From assembly GCA_014728215.1 (NCBI GenBank), contig WJLZ01000200.1, forward strand, positions 18,016 through 82,015: a stretch of 64,000 bases of DNA, given 5' to 3'. The DNA comes from Chitinivibrionales bacterium. Lineage in GTDB: Bacteria > Fibrobacterota > Chitinivibrionia > Chitinivibrionales > WJKA01. Positions 16,518 through 25,275 of this stretch are shown here, in pieces (positions within the stretch are counted from its first letter, which is position 1; the number at the start of each line of letters is the position of its first letter). The translations under genes were made by a program, and so were the position numbers. Below the pieces are notes generated by a model that saw nothing but the letters and a program-made list of their open reading frames with translations, searched no databases and was not told where the DNA came from.

Positions 16518-19500
16518 TTATCGAGCTTTTTTGAGTTCCTTCTGGATTTCATCGTTCGTTGGATCCAGCTCTTTGGCTCTCCGAAGATGCTTCCGGTAAA
16601 GGTCATCACGTTTCCAGAGTTTCTGCAGACGAGCCAGTCCGAGCTCTGCCAGCGCATAGGTCGAATCGGAACGCAAAGCTCTTTTATAGAACGTTTCGGC
16701 CCATTTAGGACTCTTTCCCAATTCCTTTCCATAACTTCGGAATAATTCGGCTTTTTCGTACAGTGCAGGGGCATAATTTTCCATCGCAATGATTTCATCG
16801 TATGCAGTAAGAGCGTCCTTATATTTTTTCTGCGCGGTCTTTATCTTTCCAAGCAGCATAAGGACATCATTGCCCGGCGAAGTTGCCATGATATTTTCAA
16901 CTTCGTTTTCGGCCTCTTTGTATTTCTTGTCCTGAAATAAAAGCTCGGCATAAACCATCCGGGATTCGACATCATTCGGATCGATTGCAAGAAGCTGTTC
17001 GACCTCTTCACGAGCCTCTTTTTCCTTACCCACTTTCATATAGAGCTTGTATAAACGATTGCGAATCTTGGTATCTCTGGGTTTGAGCTCCTTTGCTTTT
17101 GTCAAAACACTGATCGCTTCATTAGGACGGTTGGTTTTTGCATAACTATGGGCAAGCGAATACATGATTTCAACATCTTTTGGAGCAAGCGTGCTTGCAG
17201 TTTCAAGATAGATCAAGCCTTCTTTGTACTTGCCTTTTTTAACCAGAAGAACTCCGATACGCTTGTTGGCCTTTGTATCCTGAGGCTCCTTTTTCACATA
17301 ATTTTTATAGGCATTGAGTTCTTCATCCTCTTTACCCAGTTTACCATAAACATCACCAAGTTTTTCCCAGATAACCGGAAATGAATCGGCCATGGCGGTA
17401 ATCTTTTTAAACATGGCTATCGATTTATTGAGCGTCTCCTTTTTATCGGAGTACAAAAGACCAAGCTGCAGGTAATTTCGATAGTCCTTGGGATATTTGG
17501 CAATATTTATTTCATATTGTTTTATGGCCGCAGACGGATTGGTTTTTTCCTGAAGCAGTGCTACTTTATACGCAGCATCTTCATCACGAACACCAGATAT
17601 TTTTGTGTAGGCCAGGTATTCCTGAGCAGCCTTGGCATCTTCTCCCAGTTTTTCGTACGACTTTGCACTCAAGAGATTAATTGTTTTTAGTGCATCACGG
17701 CTGGGATTCCTTGGCTTGAGTGAGGACAGGATATCGATTGCCTTCTGATATTGTCCTGCATGGTAGCAGGCTTCACCATAGGCCAGTTTAAGACCAAATT
17801 CATCAGCCTCTTTCCCGCTTACCATTCCAAAATATTTTACCGCGTCTTTATAGTTTTTCTTGTTGAATTCGATCATGGCGATTTTTCGGGCAACAGCATT
17901 GTCCTTTGCTCCGCTATCAAGATATTTCTTATAGGCCTTAAGCGCCTGTTCATCCTGATTCTGCTTTGCATATAAATCACCGAGGGCCTTATACTCTTTC
18001 GAGGCCTTGGGATTCATCATGATAACCTGTTCGTAGGTAATAATCGCTTCCTTGATTTGTCCCATTGCGGCCTGGCATTCTCCAAGCGCAGTGAGAACAT
18101 CAAGTTTCTGTGGATTCATCTGAAGAGCTTTCTGGTAATTTTCCACAGCATTTTTGTACGATTTCTTTTTCTGATAAATCATACCCAGGGTAGTATAGTC
18201 TTCAACCGTTGCATTTCCCGATTTGATTTTTCCTTTAATCGCCCGGATAGCCTCATCATGCTGTCCTTTGGCAATAACAATTTCGGCGTAACGATCGTAG
18301 AATCCACTGATCGTGGGATCGAGTTTCAAGGCTGTACGATAGGCGGCCAGGGCGCCGTCGAGATCTTTCTTTTCATACAGAAAATTTCCTTTGTCTCTGT
18401 ATGCCTCGGCATCTTTCGGATTAAGTTCGAGATACTTGTTTACATAGGTGAGAGACTTGTTTTTATCGCCCAGACGTTTGGTAATAAGATACAGGTTCTT
18501 GAAAACCGCGGCATTTTTGGGAGCCAGTGTAGCGAGTTCCTGGTAAATTTTCAATGCTTTTTTATCTTCTTTTTTAGACAGAAGATATTTCCCGTAACGC
18601 AAACGTGAAGGAACATCCTTTGAATCAAGCTTGATGATCTGCTTATCAGCGTTGGCGAGTTTTTCCCGGTTCTGTGTTTTTTCATAGCAGATTGCCAGCG
18701 CTCTCCAGTACTCGATTTCTTTGGGATTTTTATTTGCCAGCTTTTCGTAATGCTGGATTGCGGCGGCATAATTACTTTCTTTCATCAGGGCCTTTGCCAG
18801 AACTTTCCTTGCTTCCTGAAGATTCGGATCCATGCGGATTGCCGATTCGGCGGCATCGAGTGCACGATCCCATCGATCAGTTTTTGCCGATGAAATAGCA
18901 ATTCCCTCCAGAGCCGCGCCGCTCTTTTGCAGCGTATTACTTTTCTGGAAAAGCTCCATGGCTTTGGTATAATTATCGGCTTTGAGATTATAGTTACCCA
19001 AAATGAGATAGACATTGGGATCATTAGGACTCAAACTGATCATTTTTTCGTATGTTTCTTTAGCCTTCGCATCATTACCGGCTCTCTTGTAAAGATCCGC
19101 CAGGCGTGCGTAAGCTTCGATATTTTTCTCATCCTTTTCGATCGCTTTTTTGAGACTCGTAATCGCATCGGATATTTTTTTCAATCCTTCATAGGCATCG
19201 GCAAGAAGGAAATAGATATCGGGCGCAATTTTTCCTTCCTTATCGGCCATATTGATAAACTTCAAATGTCCGAGCGCCTCCTGATACTGTTTTTTATTCA
19301 ACTGCGCCTTAGCTACTGTCAAGCGGCTGAGCAGAGCTTCTTTCGAACGATCGGCACCAAACGCCTTGATCGCATCATTATACGCTTTATAGGCACCCGC
19401 CGAATCGCCGGTTTTTTCTTTGGAAATGGCCAGATGATACTTATCTTTCGGCTCACTCTTTGCCTTGTCAATTGATTTTTCATATTCATCAATTGCATCC

Positions 19501-20213
19501 TTATAGTTACCCATTTGATAATACGTCCGGGCCAGGTCGAGACGGGCCTGATGTAACCCGGGCTTCTCTTTAAGCGTCTTATTAAGGTAATCGATAGCAG
19601 ATTGTGTGTTGCCGGTTTCAAGATAGGATTTTCCGATTTTATACGCCACATCAGCATTAGCCTTCTTCTCGTATGCCTTCTGAAGCAGCGGAATTGCTTT
19701 GCTGTATTCCTTATCATTGAAATAAATGTTCCCAAGCTCCCGATTTGCAACGATATTATCAGGATCGGTCTCAATAACCTTTTCCAACGCTTTCTTTGCT
19801 TCAGCAGAACGGTCGAGTTTAATGCACGCATTGGCATACTGCCAGCTTGCATCACCGGTAAAATTCAATTCCAGTGCTTTTTTGGCATTGGTTAAAGCAT
19901 TCTCGTGCTGGCCCAGCTTATTGTAGATCCTCGCTGCGCCCAGGAATGATTCGTAATGTTTGGGATTTACCCGCGATGAAACCAGATAACAGGCCAGTGC
20001 CTTTTCGGTGAGTCCCAGCTGTTCATTTGCCCTGGCGATCTGGACCCACTCATCCGCAGAACGGTTCGGCGGAGCAATGTTCTGATCTGCATGCTCAATT
20101 GCTTCCTTGTACTTTTTTCCTTTGATAAGCTTATCAAGGGTTTCATCGCTCCATGAATTCATACTATATGCAATGATGCACCAGAGAATTGTTATAACAT
20201 GGAACTTGCGCAT
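16518..20213 (-). CDS. Giant exported TPR-repeat protein, paralogue of the gene at 6206-10681
   Basis: This 1231-residue protein has a signal peptide (MRKFHVITILWCIIAYSMNS) followed by dense tetratricopeptide repeats to the end. From about residue 390 it aligns with the first giant TPR protein: AAESAIRMD here against AAESAVSLD there, IIKLDSKDVPSRLRY against IIKLDKKDVKSRQRM, FYDRYAEIV against FYKRYADIV, and a shared C-terminus (LYRKHLRRAKELDP against LYTKHLNKAKSLDP). It has one copy of the 554-residue module and a different N-terminal portion of about 300 residues. GGAGG lies 8 nt before the ATG. A terminator follows. Likely a periplasmic or outer-membrane-associated scaffold; no catalytic motif is visible. 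Confidence 0.85.
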   Translation of the reverse strand: MRKFHVITILWCIIAYSMNSWSDETLDKLIKGKKYKEAIEHADQNIAPPNRSADEWVQIARANEQLGLTEKALACYLVSSRVNPKHYESFLGAARIYNKLGQHENALTNAKKALELNFTGDASWQYANACIKLDRSAEAKKALEKVIETDPDNIVANRELGNIYFNDKEYSKAIPLLQKAYEKKANADVAYKIGKSYLETGNTQSAIDYLNKTLKEKPGLHQARLDLARTYYQMGNYKDAIDEYEKSIDKAKSEPKDKYHLAISKEKTGDSAGAYKAYNDAIKAFGADRSKEALLSRLTVAKAQLNKKQYQEALGHLKFINMADKEGKIAPDIYFLLADAYEGLKKISDAITSLKKAIEKDEKNIEAYARLADLYKRAGNDAKAKETYEKMISLSPNDPNVYLILGNYNLKADNYTKAMELFQKSNTLQKSGAALEGIAISSAKTDRWDRALDAAESAIRMDPNLQEARKVLAKALMKESNYAAAIQHYEKLANKNPKEIEYWRALAICYEKTQNREKLANADKQIIKLDSKDVPSRLRYGKYLLSKKEDKKALKIYQELATLAPKNAAVFKNLYLITKRLGDKNKSLTYVNKYLELNPKDAEAYRDKGNFLYEKKDLDGALAAYRTALKLDPTISGFYDRYAEIVIAKGQHDEAIRAIKGKIKSGNATVEDYTTLGMIYQKKKSYKNAVENYQKALQMNPQKLDVLTALGECQAAMGQIKEAIITYEQVIMMNPKASKEYKALGDLYAKQNQDEQALKAYKKYLDSGAKDNAVARKIAMIEFNKKNYKDAVKYFGMVSGKEADEFGLKLAYGEACYHAGQYQKAIDILSSLKPRNPSRDALKTINLLSAKSYEKLGEDAKAAQEYLAYTKISGVRDEDAAYKVALLQEKTNPSAAIKQYEINIAKYPKDYRNYLQLGLLYSDKKETLNKSIAMFKKITAMADSFPVIWEKLGDVYGKLGKEDEELNAYKNYVKKEPQDTKANKRIGVLLVKKGKYKEGLIYLETASTLAPKDVEIMYSLAHSYAKTNRPNEAISVLTKAKELKPRDTKIRNRLYKLYMKVGKEKEAREEVEQLLAIDPNDVESRMVYAELLFQDKKYKEAENEVENIMATSPGNDVLMLLGKIKTAQKKYKDALTAYDEIIAMENYAPALYEKAELFRSYGKELGKSPKWAETFYKRALRSDSTYALAELGLARLQKLWKRDDLYRKHLRRAKELDPTNDEIQKELKKAR

Positions 20214-20374
20214 TGCCCGGCCTCCTTCAATTAAATGGTATGTTTGCCTGGTTAGAATAATTTATGCGGTTAATAATCACAAATTATTTGAGTAATTTTG
20301 TTCAAAGAATGTAATAGGAAATTATAATATGTTTATTTGTGTAATGCAATTTCAAGACGTTTAAATTCAAGGTC

Positions 20375-21085
20375 TTATTTTCCACTGATCCATATTTTAC
20401 CATTATGGCCTTCAAAATGCGACTGGTGAAGCCTTTTCCAATCAAAAAAGGGGCCGGGATCGGGTTTTGCCATACTCCGGATCCCCATTTTTACTGCGCG
20501 CTCTCCTGCAACATCAGAATGCCCCAGAATTTTGAGCGCTCCCCCATACCGAGCTTCGATGTGGTCGAGAAGCTCCTGCAATGAATGATACTGTTCATCG
20601 GTGAATTTATCACTTTCGGTACCGGCCAGTTCTATTCCCACCGAAAAATCGTTAACCTTTTGACGGTTATCCGGCTCCGGCATGATACTTCCACCGCAAT
20701 GCCATGCCTTGTACTCTTCGGGCACAAGCCGTAAAATATTCCCGGTTCTTTCGATCAAATAATGACTGCTGACATCATATTCACAGAAAATACCCAGAAT
20801 CAGATCACGATTAAAAGGCTCCCCGGGCACTACCTTATTAGCACTAATATAATGGATTACAATCGTATCCACATTTCCATCGGTCCGATCTTCCCATAAG
20901 TGATCTTTGCCGTTTCTTCCGATTAACTCACCAATAGTGCTTTCCCCCAGGGGATAGTCGTTGTATTTTTGAAGAAGGCAGGATTTTATTTCCATAACAC
21001 CGGTATGAAATATCACCGTTAGAGATAATTGTCTTATTAAAATATGGTTTAAGCGAATAATAAATGCCAAGAAAATAAGCGCCAT
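20375..21085 (-). CDS. N-acetylmuramoyl-L-alanine amidase, AmpD/amidase_2 type
   Basis: The core from about residue 60 has the amidase_2 pattern: DTIVIHYIS (first zinc histidine), SSHYLIERTGNILRLVPEEYKAWHCG, NDFSVGIELAGTESDKFTDEQYHSLQELL, ILGHSDV (second histidine) and KPDPGPFFDW (the third metal ligand region). Such enzymes cleave the amide between MurNAc or anhydroMurNAc and the stem peptide, for turnover or recycling. The reading frame is open for 236 residues, but the first 30 are hydrophobic (ALIFLAFIIRLNHILIRQL); translation may start at the internal ATG at 20995 (MEIKSC), which would give a cytoplasmic enzyme, or the longer form could be membrane-targeted. No good Shine-Dalgarno decides. 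No peptidoglycan-binding domain is present. Confidence 0.88.
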   Translation of the reverse strand: MALIFLAFIIRLNHILIRQLSLTVIFHTGVMEIKSCLLQKYNDYPLGESTIGELIGRNGKDHLWEDRTDGNVDTIVIHYISANKVVPGEPFNRDLILGIFCEYDVSSHYLIERTGNILRLVPEEYKAWHCGGSIMPEPDNRQKVNDFSVGIELAGTESDKFTDEQYHSLQELLDHIEARYGGALKILGHSDVAGERAVKMGIRSMAKPDPGPFFDWKRLHQSHFEGHNGKIWISGK

Positions 21086-21187
21086 ACTTTCATTTTATTT
21101 GACGAATTATATTTTTATGTTACCTCAAACAGGAAAAATCGTTCTGTTTTGAAGTATGCCGTCACTTTTCCCCTCAAGGAATCGATT

Positions 21188-21898
21188 ATGCCTCATACCG
21201 CACCAGCTATTCTCATTACCGCAGGGACACGACGTCTGGGCCTTGCCATGGCAAAAAAAAGCCTGGCCCTGGGCTACGAAGTAGTTCTTCACTACCGAAG
21301 CAGCAATCAGGAAGCGCAGGAATGGATAGAGCAAAATCCGCACCTCTCACCCAAGGTTCATTTTGTCGATGCAGATCTCCGTAACAGTCCATCACAGCTG
21401 ATCGAAGAATGGTGTGCACGATTTCCCTACATTGAAGGTCTTGTTAACAATGCTTCTGTTTTCAACAAAGGCGATCTCGCAAATTTCTCCCATCTCAAAG
21501 AAACGCTTCTTATCAATGCACTTATTCCAATGGAACTTGCGGCGGCATTCTCCCGCTCAGTGAAAGAGGGCTGGATTATCAATATTACCGATGCCAATAT
21601 ATACCGCAGTAACCTTCCGTATCAGAACTATCGTATGTCAAAAAGACTTCTTGAGGATGCCACCCGGCAACTTGCTCTTGCCTTTGCCCCCCGAATCCGG
21701 GTCAATGCGATTGCTCCCGGCGCCATGCTCCCTGCTCCGGGACAAAGCCGGGAAGAATTTCTAAAGCTTAAACAAACCATACCCCTTAGAAAGACCGGCT
21801 CCATGGAATCGCTCCAGTCGGCCTACGAATACCTTATCAAAAATACCTATATAACGGGTCAGATCATGTATGTTGATGGCGGACGGCATATTGGGTAA
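21188..21898 (+). CDS. Short-chain dehydrogenase/reductase, FolM/pteridine reductase-like
   Basis: The open frame begins at 21149, but AAGGA sits 7 nt before the ATG at 21188, so MPHTAPAILITAGTRRLG is the likely start (236 residues). The NADPH-binding motif TAGTRRLGLAMA has the TGxxRRxG form typical of pteridine reductases and FolM dihydromonapterin/dihydrofolate reductases. LVNNASVF near residue 87 and the catalytic YRMSK (Tyr-x3-Lys) near 148, then RVNAIAPGAMLPAPG, support an SDR of that branch. Expected reaction: NADPH reduction of a dihydropterin. The C-terminus (GQIMYVDGGRHIG) is standard for the classical SDR fold. It converges on the phosphatase gene at 21949-22428. Alternative: an SDR acting on another substrate. 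Confidence 0.82.
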   Translation: MPHTAPAILITAGTRRLGLAMAKKSLALGYEVVLHYRSSNQEAQEWIEQNPHLSPKVHFVDADLRNSPSQLIEEWCARFPYIEGLVNNASVFNKGDLANFSHLKETLLINALIPMELAAAFSRSVKEGWIINITDANIYRSNLPYQNYRMSKRLLEDATRQLALAFAPRIRVNAIAPGAMLPAPGQSREEFLKLKQTIPLRKTGSMESLQSAYEYLIKNTYITGQIMYVDGGRHIG

Positions 21899-21948
21899 AA
21901 ACGCCGGGGGAAATAATGGATAAAGAATTTCAGGAAATGCCGTGCTTC

Positions 21949-22428
21949 TTACCGGTTTTCCGAAAACCGTTCTTTGAGGTAGGGAACGATACGGTCGATG
22001 TGTTGGTCGATTATGTCGAATGTTTTACGGAACTTTTTAATCGAGCCTCCCATGGGATCCGGAATGTCCTTCTTTTTATTTTCGGGACCGTCCCATGCAG
22101 CGCTCAGCATAAAAACTTTATCCGAAATTGAAGGAAAAAAGAGGTTAAAGTACTCTTTTTGAATTTTTTCCATGGTGAAAATGAGATCAGATGCGGTAAG
22201 CTCTTTGGGGTCTACGGAATGGGAACGGTGATTGGATAAATCAATGCCCTTTTCACCACAGACCTCCACAGCGAGTTTGGCAGCCGGCTGATTGTCGCGA
22301 GCATAGGTTCCTGTTGAAGAAACATAGAGATCATTGCGCCCCAGTTGATTCCATCGTTCCCGTAAAATCGCTTCCGCCATTGGGCTTCTACACATATTTC
22401 CCGTACAAATAAAAACAATTCGATTCAA
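21949..22428 (-). CDS. Low-molecular-weight protein tyrosine phosphatase
   Basis: This 159-residue protein begins with FICTGNMCRSPMAEAIL, the CX5RS phosphate-binding P-loop of low-molecular-weight phosphatases with the catalytic cysteine at residue 8, and has the general acid loop IPDPMGGS near residue 120. The rest (LSNHRSHSVDPKEL, DLIFTMEKIQKEYF) follows the family closely. Such enzymes dephosphorylate tyrosine kinases of polysaccharide export or arginine-phosphorylated proteins; no tyrosine kinase gene lies nearby, so the substrate is unknown. Translation starts at TTG with GGGG upstream. The gene converges on the SDR gene with 50 nt between the stops. Confidence 0.93.
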   Translation of the reverse strand: MNRIVFICTGNMCRSPMAEAILRERWNQLGRNDLYVSSTGTYARDNQPAAKLAVEVCGEKGIDLSNHRSHSVDPKELTASDLIFTMEKIQKEYFNLFFPSISDKVFMLSAAWDGPENKKKDIPDPMGGSIKKFRKTFDIIDQHIDRIVPYLKERFSENR

Positions 22429-22564
22429 GCAATAGACCCCTGTTGTTTTCTAAATATTCAAGAGATAATAAAAAAGTGAATTTAAAAATATATTATTTTA
22501 GCAGTGATTGAAAAAAGCCGAATACTAATATTTCGTTAATAATTATTCTGAACAGGGGGAATGT

Positions 22565-22903
22565 ATGTCACTTACTACCGAAGAAAAATCACTTATATCC
22601 GAAGCTTTGCAGGTATATGTTCAGATTCTTGCCACCCGGATGCCCGGTAATCAGGTACAACAAGTTGCCAAAGTTGCTCAAACTATCGTAGGAAAACTGG
22701 ATAACCTTAATGCAGGCAGCGGCAAAAAAGGTAATAAGCCGGCCGGCATCACCGATGAATGGTATAAAAATGTCTGTCTCCAATGCGACAAACTCGGTCC
22801 TGCGGGATGCGAGGACAAAGTTACCGAAAAATTCCCGGGGAAATGCGACCCGATCCTTCACTACGAAAGCCGGAAATCTCAAAAGAAAAAAGGCTTTTTC
22901 TAA
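22565..22903 (+). CDS. Unknown small protein with four conserved-looking cysteines
   Basis: This 112-residue protein has a helical N-terminal half ([39 protein letters not shown]), a glycine/lysine linker, and a C-terminal stretch with cysteines in the order CLQC-x8-C-x10-C. Four cysteines in about 25 residues could bind a metal or an iron-sulfur centre or form disulfides; there is no signal peptide, so metal binding in the cytoplasm is more likely. GGGGGA lies just ahead of the ATG. The stop codon overlaps the stop of the convergent tyrS gene by 4 nt. The family is not recognised. Confidence 0.65.
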   Translation: MSLTTEEKSLISEALQVYVQILATRMPGNQVQQVAKVAQTIVGKLDNLNAGSGKKGNKPAGITDEWYKNVCLQCDKLGPAGCEDKVTEKFPGKCDPILHYESRKSQKKKGFF

Positions 22904-24180
22904 GAAGCAATAATCAAATAATAGTTTTTCTTGCCCTTCTGAACAAGTATATAGCGGTTATTCAGTAAGACATCTGTTGAGATAACGGTATCAATATCGG
23001 TAATTTTTTCTTTATTCACACTTACTCCTCCACCGGTGAGCATGCGACGAGCTTCACCCTTTGAAGAAAAAACCGATGCTTTTGTTGCCAGAAGTTCGAT
23101 CAGGGGAATTCCCTGTTCAAGTTCTGTTCTGGATATCACATTCTGAGGGACACCTTCAAATACACTGAGAAGATCTTCTTCGGAAAGTTTTCTCAATGCC
23201 TCGGTTGTTCCTTTGCCGAAAAGAATTTCCGATGCTTCCACTGAAGCCCGATAATCTTCCTCGGAATGGACCCTGATGGTAATATCCTTTGCCAGGGCTT
23301 TCTGTAAAGTCCGAAGGTGTGGAGCTCGGGCGTGTTCACTTTCGAGACTCTCGATTTCCTCTTTGGACTTAAGCGTGAATATGCGAATAAATCTCTTCGC
23401 ATCTTCATCAGCAGCATTAAGCCAGAACTGGTAAAATTTGTAGGGTGATGTCATCGAGGGATCCAGCCAGATTCTTTCTCCCCCTTCGGTTTTCCCAAAT
23501 TTGGTTCCATCGGCTTTGGTCAGCAACGGACACGTTGCGACATGGGCTTCTTTTCCAAGAATTCGTCTGACCAGTTCAGTCCCTGAGGTCATGTTTCCCC
23601 ACTGGTCGGAACCGCCAACCTGAAATGTGCAGTGCTTATTCTTATACAGCCAGACAAAATCGTAGGCTTGAAGAAGCTGGTAGGAAAATTCGGTATAGGA
23701 AAGCCCTGTCTCCATCCGTTGTTTCACCGATTCTTTTGCGATCATGTAATTGATGGTCAGATGCTTTCCTACATCTCTGAGAAAATCCAGAAACCTGAAA
23801 TCTTTGAACCAGTCATAATTATTGACCACTTCGGCACTTGTATCACCACAATCAAAATCGAGAAATTTTTCAAGTTGCTTTTTAAATCTTTCGAGATTGT
23901 TTTTCACCGTGTCGGGCGAAAGCAGGTTACGCTCAGCAGATTTTCCGGAAGGATCGCCGATCATACCGGTTGCCCCGCCCACGAGCGCCAGTGGCTTATG
24001 TCCGGCGCGCTGGAAATGAAGCAGCAGCATAATAGGAACCAGATTACCCAGCTGGAGCGAAGATGCAGTAGGATCAAAACCTCCGTACACAGTTTTCGCC
24101 CCCTGCTCCAGTTGTTCTTCCGCTCCGGGAGTAATATCCTGAATCATCCCCCGCCATCTCAACTCTTCAATCAATGTCAT
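22900..24180 (-). CDS. tyrS: Tyrosyl-tRNA synthetase
   Basis: This class I synthetase charges tRNA-Tyr. Visible features: [20 protein letters not shown] (the HIGH-box region, here Q-L-G-N), [51 protein letters not shown] for tyrosine recognition, the KMSKS equivalent KFGKT near residue 230, and a C-terminal S4 RNA-binding domain ([18 protein letters not shown]). The ATG at 24180 is chosen over that at 24186 because AAAGGA lies 6 nt upstream of it. Length (about 426) fits the bacterial family. The histidine that begins HIGH in most TyrRS is replaced by glutamine, which is unusual. The gene is convergent with the four-cysteine protein. Confidence 0.95.
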   Translation of the reverse strand: MTLIEELRWRGMIQDITPGAEEQLEQGAKTVYGGFDPTASSLQLGNLVPIMLLLHFQRAGHKPLALVGGATGMIGDPSGKSAERNLLSPDTVKNNLERFKKQLEKFLDFDCGDTSAEVVNNYDWFKDFRFLDFLRDVGKHLTINYMIAKESVKQRMETGLSYTEFSYQLLQAYDFVWLYKNKHCTFQVGGSDQWGNMTSGTELVRRILGKEAHVATCPLLTKADGTKFGKTEGGERIWLDPSMTSPYKFYQFWLNAADEDAKRFIRIFTLKSKEEIESLESEHARAPHLRTLQKALAKDITIRVHSEEDYRASVEASEILFGKGTTEALRKLSEEDLLSVFEGVPQNVISRTELEQGIPLIELLATKASVFSSKGEARRMLTGGGVSVNKEKITDIDTVISTDVLLNNRYILVQKGKKNYYLIIAS

Positions 24181-24357
24181 AACCATTCCTTTACTAAAAA
24201 ATCCAGATTACTGTTCAAAAATATATCTTTTCTCTCATTGCGCATGTTCAATCTTCTATTTTCTTATCTCATGATGGCCCAAATAACCCTCTACAACGTG
24301 GGAATTAGGTATTTTTTTTGTTACCCGGAATTATTCACCTTTACTAGGACTCTCCAT

Positions 24358-25275
24358 ATGAAATTTTACCTCGATTGCTATCCCTGCCTTCTCCGTATGG
24401 CATTGAATACCGCTCAGGTTGCAGGACTCGGGACAATCGGATCAAAAGCAATAATCGATAAAGTAATGCGACTCCTGATTGATAGGGCACCTCACACAAC
24501 TCCCCCCCATCTGGTTGCGCAGATGTATTCTTTTATTCAGGAAGAACTTCACGAGGGGAGCGAATGTTTTGACCCTTACAGGAAAATAAAGGCTTCGACC
24601 AATTCAATTGCACTCAGCCACGAGCAGGCACTCTTTGATATTGTAAACAACTCTCAGGATAAACCGGCTGCGGCAATCAAGGTTGCCGCTGCAGGAAATA
24701 TTATCGATTTTGGCGCAAAAGATCATGGTTCCGTGGATGTGGACCGTGAAATCGAAAACATTCCGAATCTCGAGTTTTCTATTTTCGACTATGAGTTATT
24801 CCTATCGAGACTCAACAATGCCCGACAGATTCTTTACATTGGTGACAATTCGGGTGAAACGGTATTCGACAAAGTACTCCTCGACTACATAGCAAAGAGC
24901 TATCCGTCGGTATCTCTTACCTATGCGGTGCGTGAAAGACCGGTTATCAACGACGCGACCCGGGAGGATGCTCTTCTGGCAAAAATCGATTCGATTGCCT
25001 GTGTCATATCGAGCGGCAGTATTTATCCGGGAACGGTTCTGGAAGAAGCCAGCAGCGAATTCAAAAAATTATTCTGGAATGCAGATATTATTATCTCCAA
25101 AGGACAGGGCAATCTTGAAACCCTGCTGCAGGTTGACAATGAGAAGATATTTTTTATTTTGCGAATAAAATGCAAGTGCGTAGCCCGAGACCTGAACACC
25201 GATATCGGGTCTCTCATTCTCTGGAAAAAGCCCCTGCTGAAAAGCAGAGAGAATACTTCTAAGGTGAAAGAATAA
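24358..25275 (+). CDS. DUF89 family protein (ARMT1-like damage-control phosphatase)
   Basis: The reading frame is open from 23632, but that part lies antisense to tyrS. The ATG at 24358 gives MKFYLDCYPCLLRMALNTA, the standard start of the short bacterial/archaeal DUF89 proteins with its CxxC pair, and a 305-residue protein. YIGDNSGETVFDKVLLDYI near residue 160 carries the conserved Asp-Asn metal-binding pattern; YAVRERPVINDATREDA and ADIIISKGQGNLETL complete the family signatures. Characterised members are metal-dependent phosphatases proposed to remove damaged phosphometabolites; the substrate here is unknown. The gene converges on the beta-helix gene and overlaps it by 17 nt at the 3' end. 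It diverges from tyrS over a spacer of about 177 nt. Confidence 0.88.
   Translation: MKFYLDCYPCLLRMALNTAQVAGLGTIGSKAIIDKVMRLLIDRAPHTTPPHLVAQMYSFIQEELHEGSECFDPYRKIKASTNSIALSHEQALFDIVNNSQDKPAAAIKVAAAGNIIDFGAKDHGSVDVDREIENIPNLEFSIFDYELFLSRLNNARQILYIGDNSGETVFDKVLLDYIAKSYPSVSLTYAVRERPVINDATREDALLAKIDSIACVISSGSIYPGTVLEEASSEFKKLFWNADIIISKGQGNLETLLQVDNEKIFFILRIKCKCVARDLNTDIGSLILWKKPLLKSRENTSKVKE

Noticed and set aside
23632..24357. N-terminal extension of the DUF89 reading frame (about 240 residues)
   Set aside because: It is antisense to the tyrS coding region; the ATG at 24358 gives the exact family start with its CxxC, so the extension is only an open frame.
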